A DNA stretch of 64,000 nt. Origin: RGIG4608 sp045637205 (GTDB lineage Bacteria; Bacillota; Clostridia; Oscillospirales; CAG-272). The translations under genes were made by a program, and so were the position numbers. The notes beneath the pieces were generated by a model. That model was not told the origin of the DNA and ran no database searches. It worked only from the letters and a program-made list of their open reading frames with translations. This document shows positions 1 through 8,223 of this stretch, piece after piece; positions within the stretch are counted from its first letter, which is position 1; every line of letters starts with the position of its first letter. Location of the stretch: NCBI GenBank assembly GCA_045637205.1, contig JAZTYY010000082.1, positions 1-64,000 on the forward strand, given 5' to 3'.

Positions 1-260
1 TTCGCCGTTTCTTTTGTTAGCTTTTCTTTGCGGCTCTTTTTGCCAAAGAAAAGCGGCTAAATGGTTTTGCTATCAAAACGGTTATAACGCTTTTTCTTTT
101 GAAGCAAGAGGCCCAAAAGAAAAAGCTTTGCAAAAAGAAAAAGGCCGTATTCGTGGAGCTGCGCGCTCCACACCGCGCCAACTTTTTGAAAAAAGTTGGA
201 TAAAAACTTTTTTATCGCCTTGGTTCGTGCGAACAAAGTGCGCGATAAATCCCAATTTAA
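1..260. repeat. Intergenic repeat with clustered inverted repeats
   Basis: This stretch carries no convincing gene and is dense in inverted repeats: 13-bp arms at 89-101 and 114-126, a 7-bp pair at 153-159 and 165-171, and 9-bp arms at 179-187 and 190-198 with only two bases between. Near its right end the words CGATAAATCCCAATTTA recur at about 62236, beside another repeat. I read it as one member of a dispersed non-coding repeat family. An open frame covering 14-442 runs through the palindromes and into the SRP RNA, so I do not call it a gene. Confidence 0.5.
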
Positions 261-332
261 TGGTCACACAACACTATTTTCAGTATATGAAAATATATTT
301 TGGAAGTTCAAAGAAAAATTTCGAAAAATCAC

Positions 333-361
333 TTGCAAAATTAAATAAAATTTGTTATAAT
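333..361 (+). promoter_or_regulatory. Sigma-A type promoter of the SRP RNA
   Basis: TTGCAA at 333-338 and TATAAT at 356-361 are separated by exactly 17 bases. Transcription would start near 368, about 20 bases before the first paired base of the SRP RNA. Confidence 0.75.
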
Positions 362-386
362 ACTATAGTATATATAAATAAACTAA

Positions 387-700
387 AAAGGCCACGAAAT
401 AAGGCCATACCAGCCGGGGAATTAGCGGAGCCCTGTACCTGAAATCCGCTACAGCAGGGGTTCATTCCTTTTTTGAGGGCTGAGCTTTTATGGTCTGTGT
501 CGTATTCTGCTGTGTTGAGAAGTGGGTCTTGCGCAATCGGAAATTGTGAAATGTGTCAGGTGGGGAACCAAGCAGCACTAAGCAGTCTCTCCGGTGTGCC
601 GCGAGGGTGCCTGCTTTGAGCAGTAGGTATGTACGTCGCATAGGGGTGATGTTCGATCTTAAGGTGTATGGTCTTATTTCGGGGCCTTTACTATATTTTT
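387..700 (+). ncRNA. ffs: Signal recognition particle RNA, large Firmicutes type
   Basis: This is the RNA scaffold of the signal recognition particle, which binds Ffh and targets nascent membrane and secreted proteins. The ends pair over about 20 bases (from 387 and back from 689), giving the long closed rod typical of the large type. The conserved Ffh-binding domain IV is visible around 556-595 (GTCAGGTGGGGAACCAAGCA). The Alu-like 5' part contains the ACCTGAAATCCGCTACAGCA block seen in Firmicutes homologues. A run of T at 695-700 follows the closing stem and probably terminates the transcript. At roughly 300 nt it is slightly long for Bacillus-type scRNA. The placement directly before dnaX is the usual Firmicutes arrangement. 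Confidence 0.93.
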
Positions 701-714
701 TAAGGAGGTAATTT

Positions 715-2337
715 ATGCATCAAGCGTTATACAGAAAGTGGCGTCCGAAAAGCTTTTCGGATGTTTGTGGACAGGAGCATATTACCTCTATTTTACGTCA
801 AGAGGCAACTGAGGGTAAATTTAATCACGCATATCTTTTTTGTGGATCTCGCGGTACAGGTAAAACTACCTGTGCAAAGATTCTTTCAAAGGTAGTGAAC
901 TGTGAAAACGTGATTGATGGCAATCCTTGTGGAGTGTGTCCATCTTGTTTGGCTATTGAAAACGGCTCAACTACTGACGTTCTCGAAATGGATGCGGCAT
1001 CCAACAACGGTGTTGATAACATTCGTGACATTCGTGATGAGGTTGTTTATTCACCCTCATTCTTAAAATATAGAGTTTATATCGTCGACGAGGTTCATAT
1101 GCTCTCAAACAGCGCGTTCAATGCGCTTCTTAAAACACTTGAAGAGCCCCCCTCACACGCGATTTTTATTCTTGCAACTACCGAGCTTCATAAATTGCCC
1201 GCGACCATAGTTTCAAGATGTCAACGATTCGAATTTAGAAGAATCGCAACCGACGTTCTCACCTCTCGCATCAAGTTCATTGCCGAGCAAGAGGGAATTA
1301 AAATTGAGGACGATGCTGCCCGTCTTATCGCGCGTTATTCACAGGGTGGTATGCGTGATAGCATCAGCTTGCTTGAGCTTTGCGCATCAAGTGGCGCGAA
1401 AATTGACGTTTCAGTTGTAAACGAAACAATCGGTTCTGCAGGAAGAGAGAGAATGATGGCAGTTGCCAACGCGATTGCTGAAAAGAATTACGAATTTTTA
1501 TTTAAAGAAATTGACGAGGTTGTTACCTCATCAAAAGATATAACAGTCTTTTGGCAGGATCTTATCTCACTTTATCGCGACCTTTTGGTCGTTAAAACCG
1601 TGCGCGACAGTGCGAAATATCTTGACCTTACCGACTTTGAGGTTAGATGTCTTAATAAGCTTTCTGAAAAATTCTCACGCGAGATGCTCATCTATCATTG
1701 CAGAATGCTTGAGGATGCGCTTTCCGACATGCAGGCAAGTGGCGCTGTTAAGAGAATTATTGCCGAGCTTTGTTTCGTTAAAATGTGCGACGATACATTA
1801 AGCACGTCAACTGAAGCGCTTCTTTTAAGAATTTCAAATCTTGAGGCAAAGCTTGCTTCCGGTGAATTTAATCAACCCAAGGTAGAGGAAAAGCCCAAAG
1901 AGGAAAAGCCCAAGAAAAAAGAGAAGGCCGAAATAAGAGAAGAAGTGAAGAATGAGGAAAAGCAAGAGGTTTTGTTTGCTCCTGAGCCCGTTCGTGAGGT
2001 TAAAAGAGTGGCCTTGTCCCCCGATGCTGAAGCAATCAAGCCATTAAAGATGTGGAGTGATGCAGTTCAAAGCGTTCAGCCCCTTGATAATGGTGCATAT
2101 GCCTTTTTAAAGAAAACAAGAGCATATATTGGTTCTGACGAAAGAATTCACGTTCTTTATGACGGTTTTGGACTTTTCGCAATGGATAAGCCCATAATTA
2201 AGAATACACTTGCTCTATCTCTTTCAAAGAATCTTGATAAGAGATATGGCGAAAACGATATTGTATTTGAACAGGACAACGGAAAGGTTAAATTAGAGGA
2301 TGATTTGGCTGACCTTGACGCGTTCGATGAATTTTAA
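715..2337 (+). CDS. dnaX: DNA polymerase III subunits gamma/tau (clamp loader ATPase)
   Basis: Clamp-loader ATPase that opens the beta sliding clamp at the replication fork. The AAA+ core is intact: Walker A GSRGTGKT at residues 44-51, four zinc-binding cysteines (63, 72, 75, 78), Walker B with D125-E126, and the SRC arginine-finger motif at 167-169. After about residue 385 comes a Lys/Glu-rich linker and a tau-like C-terminal domain ending in an acidic tail. The start is supported by AAGGAGG placed seven bases upstream. The gene lies between the SRP RNA and ybaB-recR, a classic replication/recombination cluster. I see no slippery run that would clearly yield a short gamma form. The 540-aa length is normal. 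Confidence 0.96.
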   Translation: MHQALYRKWRPKSFSDVCGQEHITSILRQEATEGKFNHAYLFCGSRGTGKTTCAKILSKVVNCENVIDGNPCGVCPSCLAIENGSTTDVLEMDAASNNGVDNIRDIRDEVVYSPSFLKYRVYIVDEVHMLSNSAFNALLKTLEEPPSHAIFILATTELHKLPATIVSRCQRFEFRRIATDVLTSRIKFIAEQEGIKIEDDAARLIARYSQGGMRDSISLLELCASSGAKIDVSVVNETIGSAGRERMMAVANAIAEKNYEFLFKEIDEVVTSSKDITVFWQDLISLYRDLLVVKTVRDSAKYLDLTDFEVRCLNKLSEKFSREMLIYHCRMLEDALSDMQASGAVKRIIAELCFVKMCDDTLSTSTEALLLRISNLEAKLASGEFNQPKVEEKPKEEKPKKKEKAEIREEVKNEEKQEVLFAPEPVREVKRVALSPDAEAIKPLKMWSDAVQSVQPLDNGAYAFLKKTRAYIGSDERIHVLYDGFGLFAMDKPIIKNTLALSLSKNLDKRYGENDIVFEQDNGKVKLEDDLADLDAFDEF

Positions 2338-2367
2338 AATGTAAATAATTGAAAGGAAATATAGAAA

Positions 2368-2715
2368 ATGAAAGCAAGAATTCCAAGTGGCATGGGTGGC
2401 GGCCCTTCAAACATTAACGCAATGATTAAGCAGGCTCAAAAGATGCAGGAGGATATGGCTGCAAAGCAGGAGGAGCTTGACGCAAGAGAATATGACATTT
2501 CCGCAGGTGGCGGTGTAGTTGGCGTAAAGATTAACGGTAAGAGAGAAATTCTTTCTATCGACATTAAGCCCGAAATCGTTGATCCTGATGACATTGAAAC
2601 ACTTTCTGACATTCTTGTTGCTGCAATTAATGAAGCAATTAAGAGAGTAAACGAAGTTAACGAAAAAGAAATGGGTGCCATCACAGGACAGATGAGCATG
2701 CCGGGTATGTTCTAA
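2368..2715 (+). CDS. ybaB: YbaB/EbfC family nucleoid-associated protein
   Basis: Small DNA-binding protein of the YbaB/EbfC family, a dimeric nucleoid-associated protein almost always encoded between dnaX and recR. The 115-aa product has the family pattern: an N-terminal helix rich in Gln, Met and Lys (MIKQAQKMQEDM), then the strand-forming segment VVGVKINGKREILSIDI, and a C-terminal helix. GAAAGGAA precedes the ATG at a good distance. The stop is separated from the recR start by a single base, which indicates translational coupling. Its exact cellular role in Clostridia is not settled. Confidence 0.93.
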   Translation: MKARIPSGMGGGPSNINAMIKQAQKMQEDMAAKQEELDAREYDISAGGGVVGVKINGKREILSIDIKPEIVDPDDIETLSDILVAAINEAIKRVNEVNEKEMGAITGQMSMPGMF

Positions 2716-2716
2716 T

Positions 2717-3316
2717 ATGGCGGAGCAAATTGAAGCATTGCAAAAGCTCTCTGAGCAATTTGCGCGCTTGCCCGGAATTGGAAGAAAGAGCGCGATGAGA
2801 TTGGCTTTTTCAATACTTGAACTTAGTAATGATGAGGCGGAGAATTTTGCAAATACTATAATTGAGGCAAAACAAAAGGTGCATCTTTGCCCTGTGTGTC
2901 AGTCCTTGACGGATAAGGATGTTTGCTCGGTTTGTAATGACCTTAGCCGTGACAAGAGCACAATTATGGTGCTTGAGGACACAAAGGCGGTGCTTTCAAT
3001 GGAGAAGGTGCGCGAATATCGTGGGTTGTATCACGTGTTGCACGGAGTTATCTCACCTATGAACGGCGTGACACCCGATAAGCTCAAAATTAAGGAGCTT
3101 CTCTCTCGAATTGCCGACGAGCAGGTGAAGGAGATTATTATTGCTACCAATCCCACAGTTGAGGGTGAGGCAACGGCAATGTATCTTTCAAGATTGCTTA
3201 AGCCATTTGAAATTAAGATTACACGTCTTGCCTACGGTATTCCCGTTGGCAGCGACCTTGAATATGCCGATGAAGTAACACTTTATCGCGCAATTGAGGG
3301 TAGAAGAGATATTTAA
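2717..3316 (+). CDS. recR: Recombination mediator protein RecR
   Basis: RecR acts with RecO (and RecF) to load RecA onto single-stranded DNA gaps. The 199-aa protein shows the expected order: helix-hairpin-helix region with LPGIGRKSAMRLAF (residues 18-31), a four-cysteine zinc motif (C58, C61, C70, C73), and a Toprim domain with the acidic residue in VLEDTK and the conserved NPTVEGEATA. It ends just before an unusual pair of interleaved hairpins at 3332-3389. As the last gene of the dnaX-ybaB-recR unit, it probably has no cotranscribed partner beyond the terminator. Confidence 0.96.
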   Translation: MAEQIEALQKLSEQFARLPGIGRKSAMRLAFSILELSNDEAENFANTIIEAKQKVHLCPVCQSLTDKDVCSVCNDLSRDKSTIMVLEDTKAVLSMEKVREYRGLYHVLHGVISPMNGVTPDKLKIKELLSRIADEQVKEIIIATNPTVEGEATAMYLSRLLKPFEIKITRLAYGIPVGSDLEYADEVTLYRAIEGRRDI

Positions 3317-3331
3317 TAAAAAAGGACACAT

Positions 3332-3389
3332 AAGTGCCCTAAAAGTAACGCAGAGCAGGGCACTTGTAGCCTAACTCTGCGTTTTTTGA
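3332..3389 (+). terminator. Interleaved hairpins ending in a T-run: terminator or pseudoknot
   Basis: Two perfect 9-bp stems are interleaved. Arm A is 3332-3340, arm B 3347-3355, arm A' 3357-3365 and arm B' 3375-3383, followed by a run of T. B-B' plus the T-run is a standard intrinsic terminator. A-A' would exclude it, or both could form together as an H-type pseudoknot with loops of 6, 1 and 9 nt. Function as the recR terminator is likely; a regulatory role for the downstream lipoprotein is inference. Confidence 0.7.
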
Positions 3390-3416
3390 TTTTTCGCCCG
3401 AAAGGAGGACTTTATT

Positions 3417-3983
3417 ATGAAATCCAAAACGAACAAAAGAAAATTTGTTGCAAGAGCGATGCTTGTTTTTCTTTTGCTCTCTAGTGCTATCAACTTGGTG
3501 GGGTGTGGAAACAAAGGATTGGAAGCCGGATTTAAATGGCATGAACATCCTGATGCTTCTACGGATTATTTTTGCGCATACCGAAGTGACAAAAGGGAAT
3601 TTAATATAGATGATGTAACTTTAACCTTTTATTACGGAGGTCTAAGAGGATTAGATTGTTATGCATTTAGACTGTATTTTGAAAATGAAAATGGTGATGT
3701 TTATCTTATAAAGCAAGTTACAAATCATAATCCTGATGACTACAAGGTGCATAGTGAAGGTTATACTATGTGGGATTCGTATAGAGTGTTTGATTTTTGT
3801 GAGAACATCACTATTCCTAAAGAATTATTTATTAATGATAGTGGATATATACTCTTTTGCTTGGATGTGATTGATGTGTCGTGGCAAGAAGACACATGGT
3901 ATGATGCTAATAGGGAAATAATTTATTACAATGTGGTTGGTAATACAGTAGAGCTTTCAGAAAAACTGTTTGAACAATTATAA
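3417..3983 (+). CDS. Putative lipoprotein of unknown function
   Basis: The N-terminus has basic residues, a hydrophobic segment and a lipobox ending NLVGC with the lipidated Cys at about residue 30, so the product is predicted to be anchored to the outer face of the membrane. The remaining 160 residues are rich in aromatic and acidic residues and look like a beta-rich domain. I do not recognise a family. AAAGGAGG lies well placed before the ATG. Expression may be linked to the hairpin pair that ends the preceding recR transcript, because the start is only 34 bases after its last arm. Confidence 0.75.
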   Translation: MKSKTNKRKFVARAMLVFLLLSSAINLVGCGNKGLEAGFKWHEHPDASTDYFCAYRSDKREFNIDDVTLTFYYGGLRGLDCYAFRLYFENENGDVYLIKQVTNHNPDDYKVHSEGYTMWDSYRVFDFCENITIPKELFINDSGYILFCLDVIDVSWQEDTWYDANREIIYYNVVGNTVELSEKLFEQL

Positions 3984-4020
3984 GATTTTCAAATAAAATT
4001 AAGGAAAAGAATCACATGTT

Positions 4021-4164
4021 TTGCAATTAACAGGTGGAGTAGGAAATTTGAAACCATGTCAACTTTGTGGCGCAATGGTTAATGTTGGCGGTGGTGGAGG
4101 CGGTATTTTCCCAGTAGATCCCAATAAAGAAAACGACCCCGAAGAAGAAACTGAAAAATGTTAA
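4021..4164 (+). CDS. Possible small CxxC protein
   Basis: A short open frame with TTG starts at 4021 or 4048. From 4048 it encodes 38 residues with a CQLCG pair, a run of six glycines and an acidic C-terminus ending in Cys. GGTGGAG lies 10 bases before the 4048 start. The CxxC pair could bind zinc or form a disulphide. It sits between the lipoprotein and a strong bidirectional terminator. It has no family I recognise and uses a rare start codon, so it may be spurious. Confidence 0.3.
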   Translation: MQLTGGVGNLKPCQLCGAMVNVGGGGGGIFPVDPNKENDPEEETEKC

Positions 4165-4170
4165 ATAAAA

Positions 4171-4210
4171 TTATCCCCCAAGCGTTGCTTGGGGGATCTG
4201 TTTTTATTTT
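4171..4210. terminator. Bidirectional terminator between convergent genes
   Basis: ATCCCCCAAGC and GCTTGGGGGAT form an 11-bp stem with a three-base loop, followed by a T-rich tract on the + strand and by an AT-rich tract on the other. It separates the rightward lipoprotein region from the leftward histidine kinase gene. Confidence 0.88.
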
Positions 4211-5283
4211 TTAAGAATAACGGTAAAGGTACAGCCCTTATCTTCGTTATTAGTAACGGAGATTTCTCCACCTTCAAGGTCAATTATTTTCTTGACAAGT
4301 GAGAGCCCTAACCCGTTGCCCTCCTGCTTATGTGAGGAGTCACCCTGATAGAATTTATCAAAAATATGCTTTTGGGCATCATCATCGATGCCTTTTCCTT
4401 TATCTGAAATGGTGAAAACAATCTTGTCGGAAAAGTTGTTAAGTCTAATTGCTATTTCACCGCCGTCATCACTGAATTTGATGGCATTGCTTAAAAGATT
4501 GTCCCAAATGTGGTGCAAAAGTGACTCGTTGCCAATGAAATCGGTGTCGTCCATTTCAATATCAAATTCGATATTCTTCTTTTCCCACTGTGGTTCAAGT
4601 GCAAGAATAGATTTTCTGATTTGCTCATCAAGGTCAAATTGTGTTTTATTTGAAACTATGCTTTGATTTTCAAGCTTTGAAAGAAGAAGCACGCTACCTG
4701 TAAGGGAAGAAAGTCTACGCGAATTGAAAATTATTTTGTTAACGTATTCCTTTTGCTCCTCCGTTAAGTTATCATCATTTTGAAGCAGCATTGAATATCC
4801 CTCAATAGCATTGATGGGAGTTTTAAATTCATGTGATACGTTTGAAACAAAGTCACTTTGTAAAATTTCAGTTGACTGAAGCTCTTTTGCCATCATATTG
4901 AAGCCCGAGAAAATTTCTTTAATTTCCTTTAAGCTTGATTTGGTTTCAAGACGAACTGAGAAATCACCCTCTGAAATCTTTTCCATGGCGGCACCAAGTT
5001 GCTTAACAGGTCTTAAGTACCAACGGCTGAGCTGAATGGTTGCGAAAATACCAACGAACAGGGCAATAATGATAAGGTCTACCCAAAGGGGCACCATCCA
5101 AAGGTCACCAAAAATCCATCTGCTTATGGCATCACTTATAATAGCAATGACTACACTTATTAATATTTCAAGTGTTACTGCAAGCACCAAGCGGTAACGA
5201 ATATTGAATCTTTGCCTTACTCGTCTTATACTTTGAAACAGCTCTTTTTCTTGGGTAATTTGAATATTGTTCTTTTCCTTCAT
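4204..5283 (-). CDS. Sensor histidine kinase (OmpR/EnvZ-PhoR type)
   Basis: Membrane sensor kinase that would phosphorylate the response regulator encoded directly upstream; the two frames overlap by four bases. Two transmembrane helices (about 32-52 and 63-84) enclose only a short external loop, so it probably senses the membrane or a partner protein rather than a large extracellular ligand. A HAMP domain follows (about 85-137), then the HisKA domain with SHEFKTP and the phosphorylated His151. The ATPase domain has the N box at about 251-256, G1 DKGKGID and G2 GNGLGL. It ends at a bidirectional terminator. Its stimulus cannot be read from sequence; its operon partners suggest an envelope-related signal. 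Confidence 0.93.
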   Translation of the reverse strand: MKEKNNIQITQEKELFQSIRRVRQRFNIRYRLVLAVTLEILISVVIAIISDAISRWIFGDLWMVPLWVDLIIIALFVGIFATIQLSRWYLRPVKQLGAAMEKISEGDFSVRLETKSSLKEIKEIFSGFNMMAKELQSTEILQSDFVSNVSHEFKTPINAIEGYSMLLQNDDNLTEEQKEYVNKIIFNSRRLSSLTGSVLLLSKLENQSIVSNKTQFDLDEQIRKSILALEPQWEKKNIEFDIEMDDTDFIGNESLLHHIWDNLLSNAIKFSDDGGEIAIRLNNFSDKIVFTISDKGKGIDDDAQKHIFDKFYQGDSSHKQEGNGLGLSLVKKIIDLEGGEISVTNNEDKGCTFTVILKK

Positions 5284-5951
5284 ATCTTAACCACCTTATA
5301 TCCTACACCACGCATGGTGACGATTTTAAAATCGGTATTGTTTTTAAAGCGGTCGCGAAGGCGTGCTATATGTACGTCAACCGTGTGGGTGTCACTTTCA
5401 TTATCATATCCCCAAATCTCTTCCATAAGCTGATGACGTGTGAATATTTTTCCGGGGAATGATGCCATTTTATAAAGTAGCATAAATTCCTTCTGTGGAA
5501 GAATAAAATTTTCTTCTTCGGTATAAACAGAGAGGGAATCAAGCTCTAAAATTGTTTTACCTAAAATGAGTTTTCTATCGTTAATCATTTGTGCACGACG
5601 CAAAAGAGCGCCAACACGAAGCACCATTTCATTGATATTTATTGGTTTGACCATATAATCGTCAGTTCCAAGTATAAAGCCCTGACGCATATCGTCGAAT
5701 GCGTCCTTTGCAGTTATCATCATAACGGGGATTTGATTTCCAGTGCTTCTTAACAAACGAATAAATTCATATCCGTCCATCACGGGCATCATAATATCTG
5801 AGATAATAAGGTCGTAATACTCCTTGTCAATGGCATCCAAAGCCTCTTTACCATTAGAAACTCCCTTAACGAAATATCCATTTTTAGTTAATATGTGGGA
5901 GAATAGTGCGCGCAGCTCTCTGTCGTCCTCGGCAATTAAAATTTTGAACAT
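5280..5951 (-). CDS. OmpR-family response regulator
   Basis: DNA-binding response regulator paired with the kinase downstream. The receiver domain has the acidic pair at D9-D10, the phosphoacceptor D52 in SDIMMP, and K102 in VKPI. The C-terminal winged helix (about residues 130-223) has the RLRDRF recognition helix and the GVGYKVV hairpin. I place the start at 5951, because the ATG there has GGAG six bases upstream; a TTG four codons earlier is open but poorly placed. The gene follows a CDP-alcohol phosphatidyltransferase in the same direction, so the regulator may control the membrane genes it travels with. Confidence 0.93.
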   Translation of the reverse strand: MFKILIAEDDRELRALFSHILTKNGYFVKGVSNGKEALDAIDKEYYDLIISDIMMPVMDGYEFIRLLRSTGNQIPVMMITAKDAFDDMRQGFILGTDDYMVKPININEMVLRVGALLRRAQMINDRKLILGKTILELDSLSVYTEEENFILPQKEFMLLYKMASFPGKIFTRHQLMEEIWGYDNESDTHTVDVHIARLRDRFKNNTDFKIVTMRGVGYKVVKI

Positions 5952-5966
5952 ATCTGACTCCAATCC

Positions 5967-6530
5967 TTACGTTGTAACTTTATTTTTATCCTTAATTATA
6001 GAGTAAATTGATTTAGCATCGGGATTTGGCTCATCCAATAGAATACTCATAATGCATATTTCTATCATTGCAAGTGTTACCAAGGCAAGCGCAAAAATTA
6101 GATAGGATTCTATAAAACCGAAATATATAGCAAAGGGAACAATACTTATCACACCACCACAAATTTTGCAAGGAATGGAGTGAATAAAGAATATCTTTTT
6201 GTGCTTAATAAAATTAATTATTGGCGAAAGAAATCCAATTCCAATTGCTAAAGTCAGCCATATTGCAAGCTTTTTGGTTAGTAGTTTCATCGTTATAACT
6301 ATTTTTACCAGATTTGCCGCAAGCAAAAAGTCAGCTATTGAATCCAAAAATGCGCCCATTTTTGAAGATGAGCCTGTTATTCGTGCTACTGTACCATCTA
6401 TTATATCAGTAAATTCGGCAATTGTATATAGTATTACGAATAAAAATGAAATTTTATTGAAAAAAATCAATAAAATGAGTGCTAAAACGATTCTTGATGC
6501 AGTTAAAATGTTTGCAATATGCTTTTTCAT
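5967..6530 (-). CDS. CDP-alcohol phosphatidyltransferase family membrane protein
   Basis: Integral membrane enzyme that transfers a phosphatidyl group from a CDP-activated lipid to an alcohol, as in phosphatidylglycerophosphate synthase. The family signature is complete: D42, D45-G46, A49-R50, G59, D63 and D67, with the D-x2-DG-x2-AR-x8-G-x3-D-x3-D spacing. The rest consists of several hydrophobic helices. At 187 aa it has normal length. The acceptor alcohol cannot be told from sequence. AGAAAGGA precedes the start. It lies between a membrane protein and a two-component system, all leftward, suggesting regulated membrane-lipid adjustment (inference). Confidence 0.88.
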   Translation of the reverse strand: MKKHIANILTASRIVLALILLIFFNKISFLFVILYTIAEFTDIIDGTVARITGSSSKMGAFLDSIADFLLAANLVKIVITMKLLTKKLAIWLTLAIGIGFLSPIINFIKHKKIFFIHSIPCKICGGVISIVPFAIYFGFIESYLIFALALVTLAMIEICIMSILLDEPNPDAKSIYSIIKDKNKVTT

Positions 6531-6556
6531 GCTGAAAATGTCCTTTCTTTTTTATA

Positions 6557-7156
6557 TTATTGAGTATTTATTTCTATTTTCCACAAATCCAAAGTGTGCT
6601 TGTTTATGAGCATATATATACCACTGTGAATAAAATCAATGCTTAAAAGAAAAATTAGTGTAACCGTTAAAATCAAGATAATTTTGGGTGGGATTTTTGA
6701 AAATTTATGAAGCAGGGGAGAAAAAAGATGCCTCATAAATAGAGTAATAAAAAGTGAAAATGCAGCACTTGTTGGAACGGACGTGTACCTTGTTATATTT
6801 AGTGGAATATTGCTGTAATTCCACCATTTAATATCGCAAATCCACTCAACCATATGCCCCAAAATAAGCTCACCTATGCTAACTGAAAGAAAGCAAATAA
6901 TAAAATAATATGACATGGAGATGAACTTATTTTTTATTGTGATTTCTTTTGTAAAAAATCGCGGTTTTTGTGGTGTGCCGAAAAGAAGATAAATAACTAG
7001 TATTGCAAGGCCGTATCCAAATAGAAACGGAAGCACCATGTTGCGATTGTCAACAAAACCAAATCTTATAAAAATGAAAATATTTTCGGTTATAAAACCC
7101 AAAAAGGAAACCCAAACTACAATAAGCATCAAAGAAAGCCGTTTTGTATTTATCAT
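6557..7156 (-). CDS. Multi-spanning membrane protein, CmpB-like permease family (tentative)
   Basis: The 199-aa product has about five or six hydrophobic helices and little soluble sequence. The central block with GELILGHMVEW and WWNYSNIPLN resembles the conserved part of the family annotated as putative ABC-transporter type IV (CmpB-like, PF06541). I recall that pattern rather than having searched for it. No ATPase gene is nearby, so a transport role is not supported by context. It is the first gene of the leftward four-gene unit ending with the histidine kinase. Start choice is supported only weakly, by a GGGGGAG stretch seven bases upstream. Confidence 0.6.
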   Translation of the reverse strand: MINTKRLSLMLIVVWVSFLGFITENIFIFIRFGFVDNRNMVLPFLFGYGLAILVIYLLFGTPQKPRFFTKEITIKNKFISMSYYFIICFLSVSIGELILGHMVEWICDIKWWNYSNIPLNITRYTSVPTSAAFSLFITLFMRHLFSPLLHKFSKIPPKIILILTVTLIFLLSIDFIHSGIYMLINKHTLDLWKIEINTQ

Positions 7157-7400
7157 TTTTCTCCCCCGAAATTGTAATTATATTATATATCTTTATTTTC
7201 AACTGTTTATTAAATTAAATTCAATAAATGTTGATAATGTGAAAATTGGCAAAAAAAGAAGCAACTGACTTTTATCAGCTGCAAAGCGCACAATCAATAT
7301 ATTTTTTCTTCATTATATATTCTTTTAGCTTTAATGTCAGTAATTTCAATGCAATATTGTACTTTTTGAGAGAATAATAAAAATGAAGGGAGTGAAAAAG

Positions 7401-8171
7401 ATGAGGTATGCTTTTAGAATAATTGCCATTTGCTTGTTAGTATTTGCGCTTACACCGATAATTCAGGTCAATGCAAAGGAATTTTATTGGTTTTGCAAAA
7501 GAAATAGTGAGCACAAGCAACCGATAAATGAGCCGCAGTTTTCGTTTTTGGAGGAATGTGGAGGAATATACGTTGACAAGAGCCACGGTGATAACAATGA
7601 GGAAAAGGTGATATATCTCACCTTCGACGTGGGATATGAAAACGGCAACGTGGCAAAAATTTTGGACGTTATGAAGGAGGAGGGAGTTGTTGGCTCGTTT
7701 TTTATTTTGGAAAACGTAATTGAGCGTAATCCCACCTTGGTGCAAAGAATGACAAGTGAAGGTCATTTGGTTTGCAACCACACCTTAAATCATATCAACC
7801 TTGTTGGTAAAAGTGAAGAGCTTTTCCAAAAAGAGCTTTTGGGACTTGAGGACAAATATAGGGAATTGACGGGCAAGGAGATGGCAAAATTTTTCCGACC
7901 ACCCGAGGGCACCTTTGACAAAGAAATGCTACAACGTGCACAAAGCTTGGGATATAAAACGGTGTTTTGGAGCTTTGCCTATGCTGACTGGGATAACGGA
8001 AGGCAAATGGATGAGAAAGTAGCGCTTAAGAAGATACTTGACCATCTGCACAATGGTGAAATTATGCTCTTGCACCCAACGGGTGAAACGAATGCCAAGA
8101 TAATGAAGCGTTTAATTACCGAATTAAAGGCGCAGGGATATGCCTTTGCAACACTTGATAAAATTCAATAG
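7401..8171 (+). CDS. pdaA: PdaA-like polysaccharide deacetylase
   Basis: Predicted exported deacetylase acting on peptidoglycan. PdaA removes acetyl from muramic acid so that cortex muramic-delta-lactam can form in spores. A signal peptide covers about residues 1-25. NodB-type motifs are present: TFDVGYENGN (motif 1), NHTLNH (metal-binding histidines), RPPEGTFD (motif 3), WSFAYADWD and LLHPTGET. The second Asp of the usual TFDD motif is replaced by Val, which is normal for PdaA rather than a defect. I chose the ATG at 7401 because GGGAG is ideally placed; an ATG at 7383 is also in frame. A strong terminator follows at 8188-8222. Confidence 0.9.
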   Translation: MRYAFRIIAICLLVFALTPIIQVNAKEFYWFCKRNSEHKQPINEPQFSFLEECGGIYVDKSHGDNNEEKVIYLTFDVGYENGNVAKILDVMKEEGVVGSFFILENVIERNPTLVQRMTSEGHLVCNHTLNHINLVGKSEELFQKELLGLEDKYRELTGKEMAKFFRPPEGTFDKEMLQRAQSLGYKTVFWSFAYADWDNGRQMDEKVALKKILDHLHNGEIMLLHPTGETNAKIMKRLITELKAQGYAFATLDKIQ

Positions 8172-8187
8172 TAGCTTTGTGTAAATA

Positions 8188-8222
8188 AAAAGCACTCAGG
8201 TTTTTGACCTGAGTGCTTTTTA
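8188..8222. terminator. Bidirectional terminator
   Basis: AAAAAGCACTCAGG and CCTGAGTGCTTTTT form a long stem with a seven-base loop and T-runs on both strands. It ends the deacetylase transcript from the left and the large leftward operon from the right. Confidence 0.9.
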
Positions 8223-8223
8223 A

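Noticed and set aside
14..442. 142-codon open frame at the left edge
   Set aside because: It runs through palindromic repeat DNA, overlaps the SRP RNA and its promoter, has low-complexity Lys/Phe content and no family resemblance.
715..2337. Programmed frameshift in dnaX giving gamma
   Set aside because: I found no A6-7G-type slippery run followed by a stem at a suitable place; the AAAAAAGAG near 1915 lies in a Lys/Glu-rich linker without a clear stop in the shifted frame nearby.
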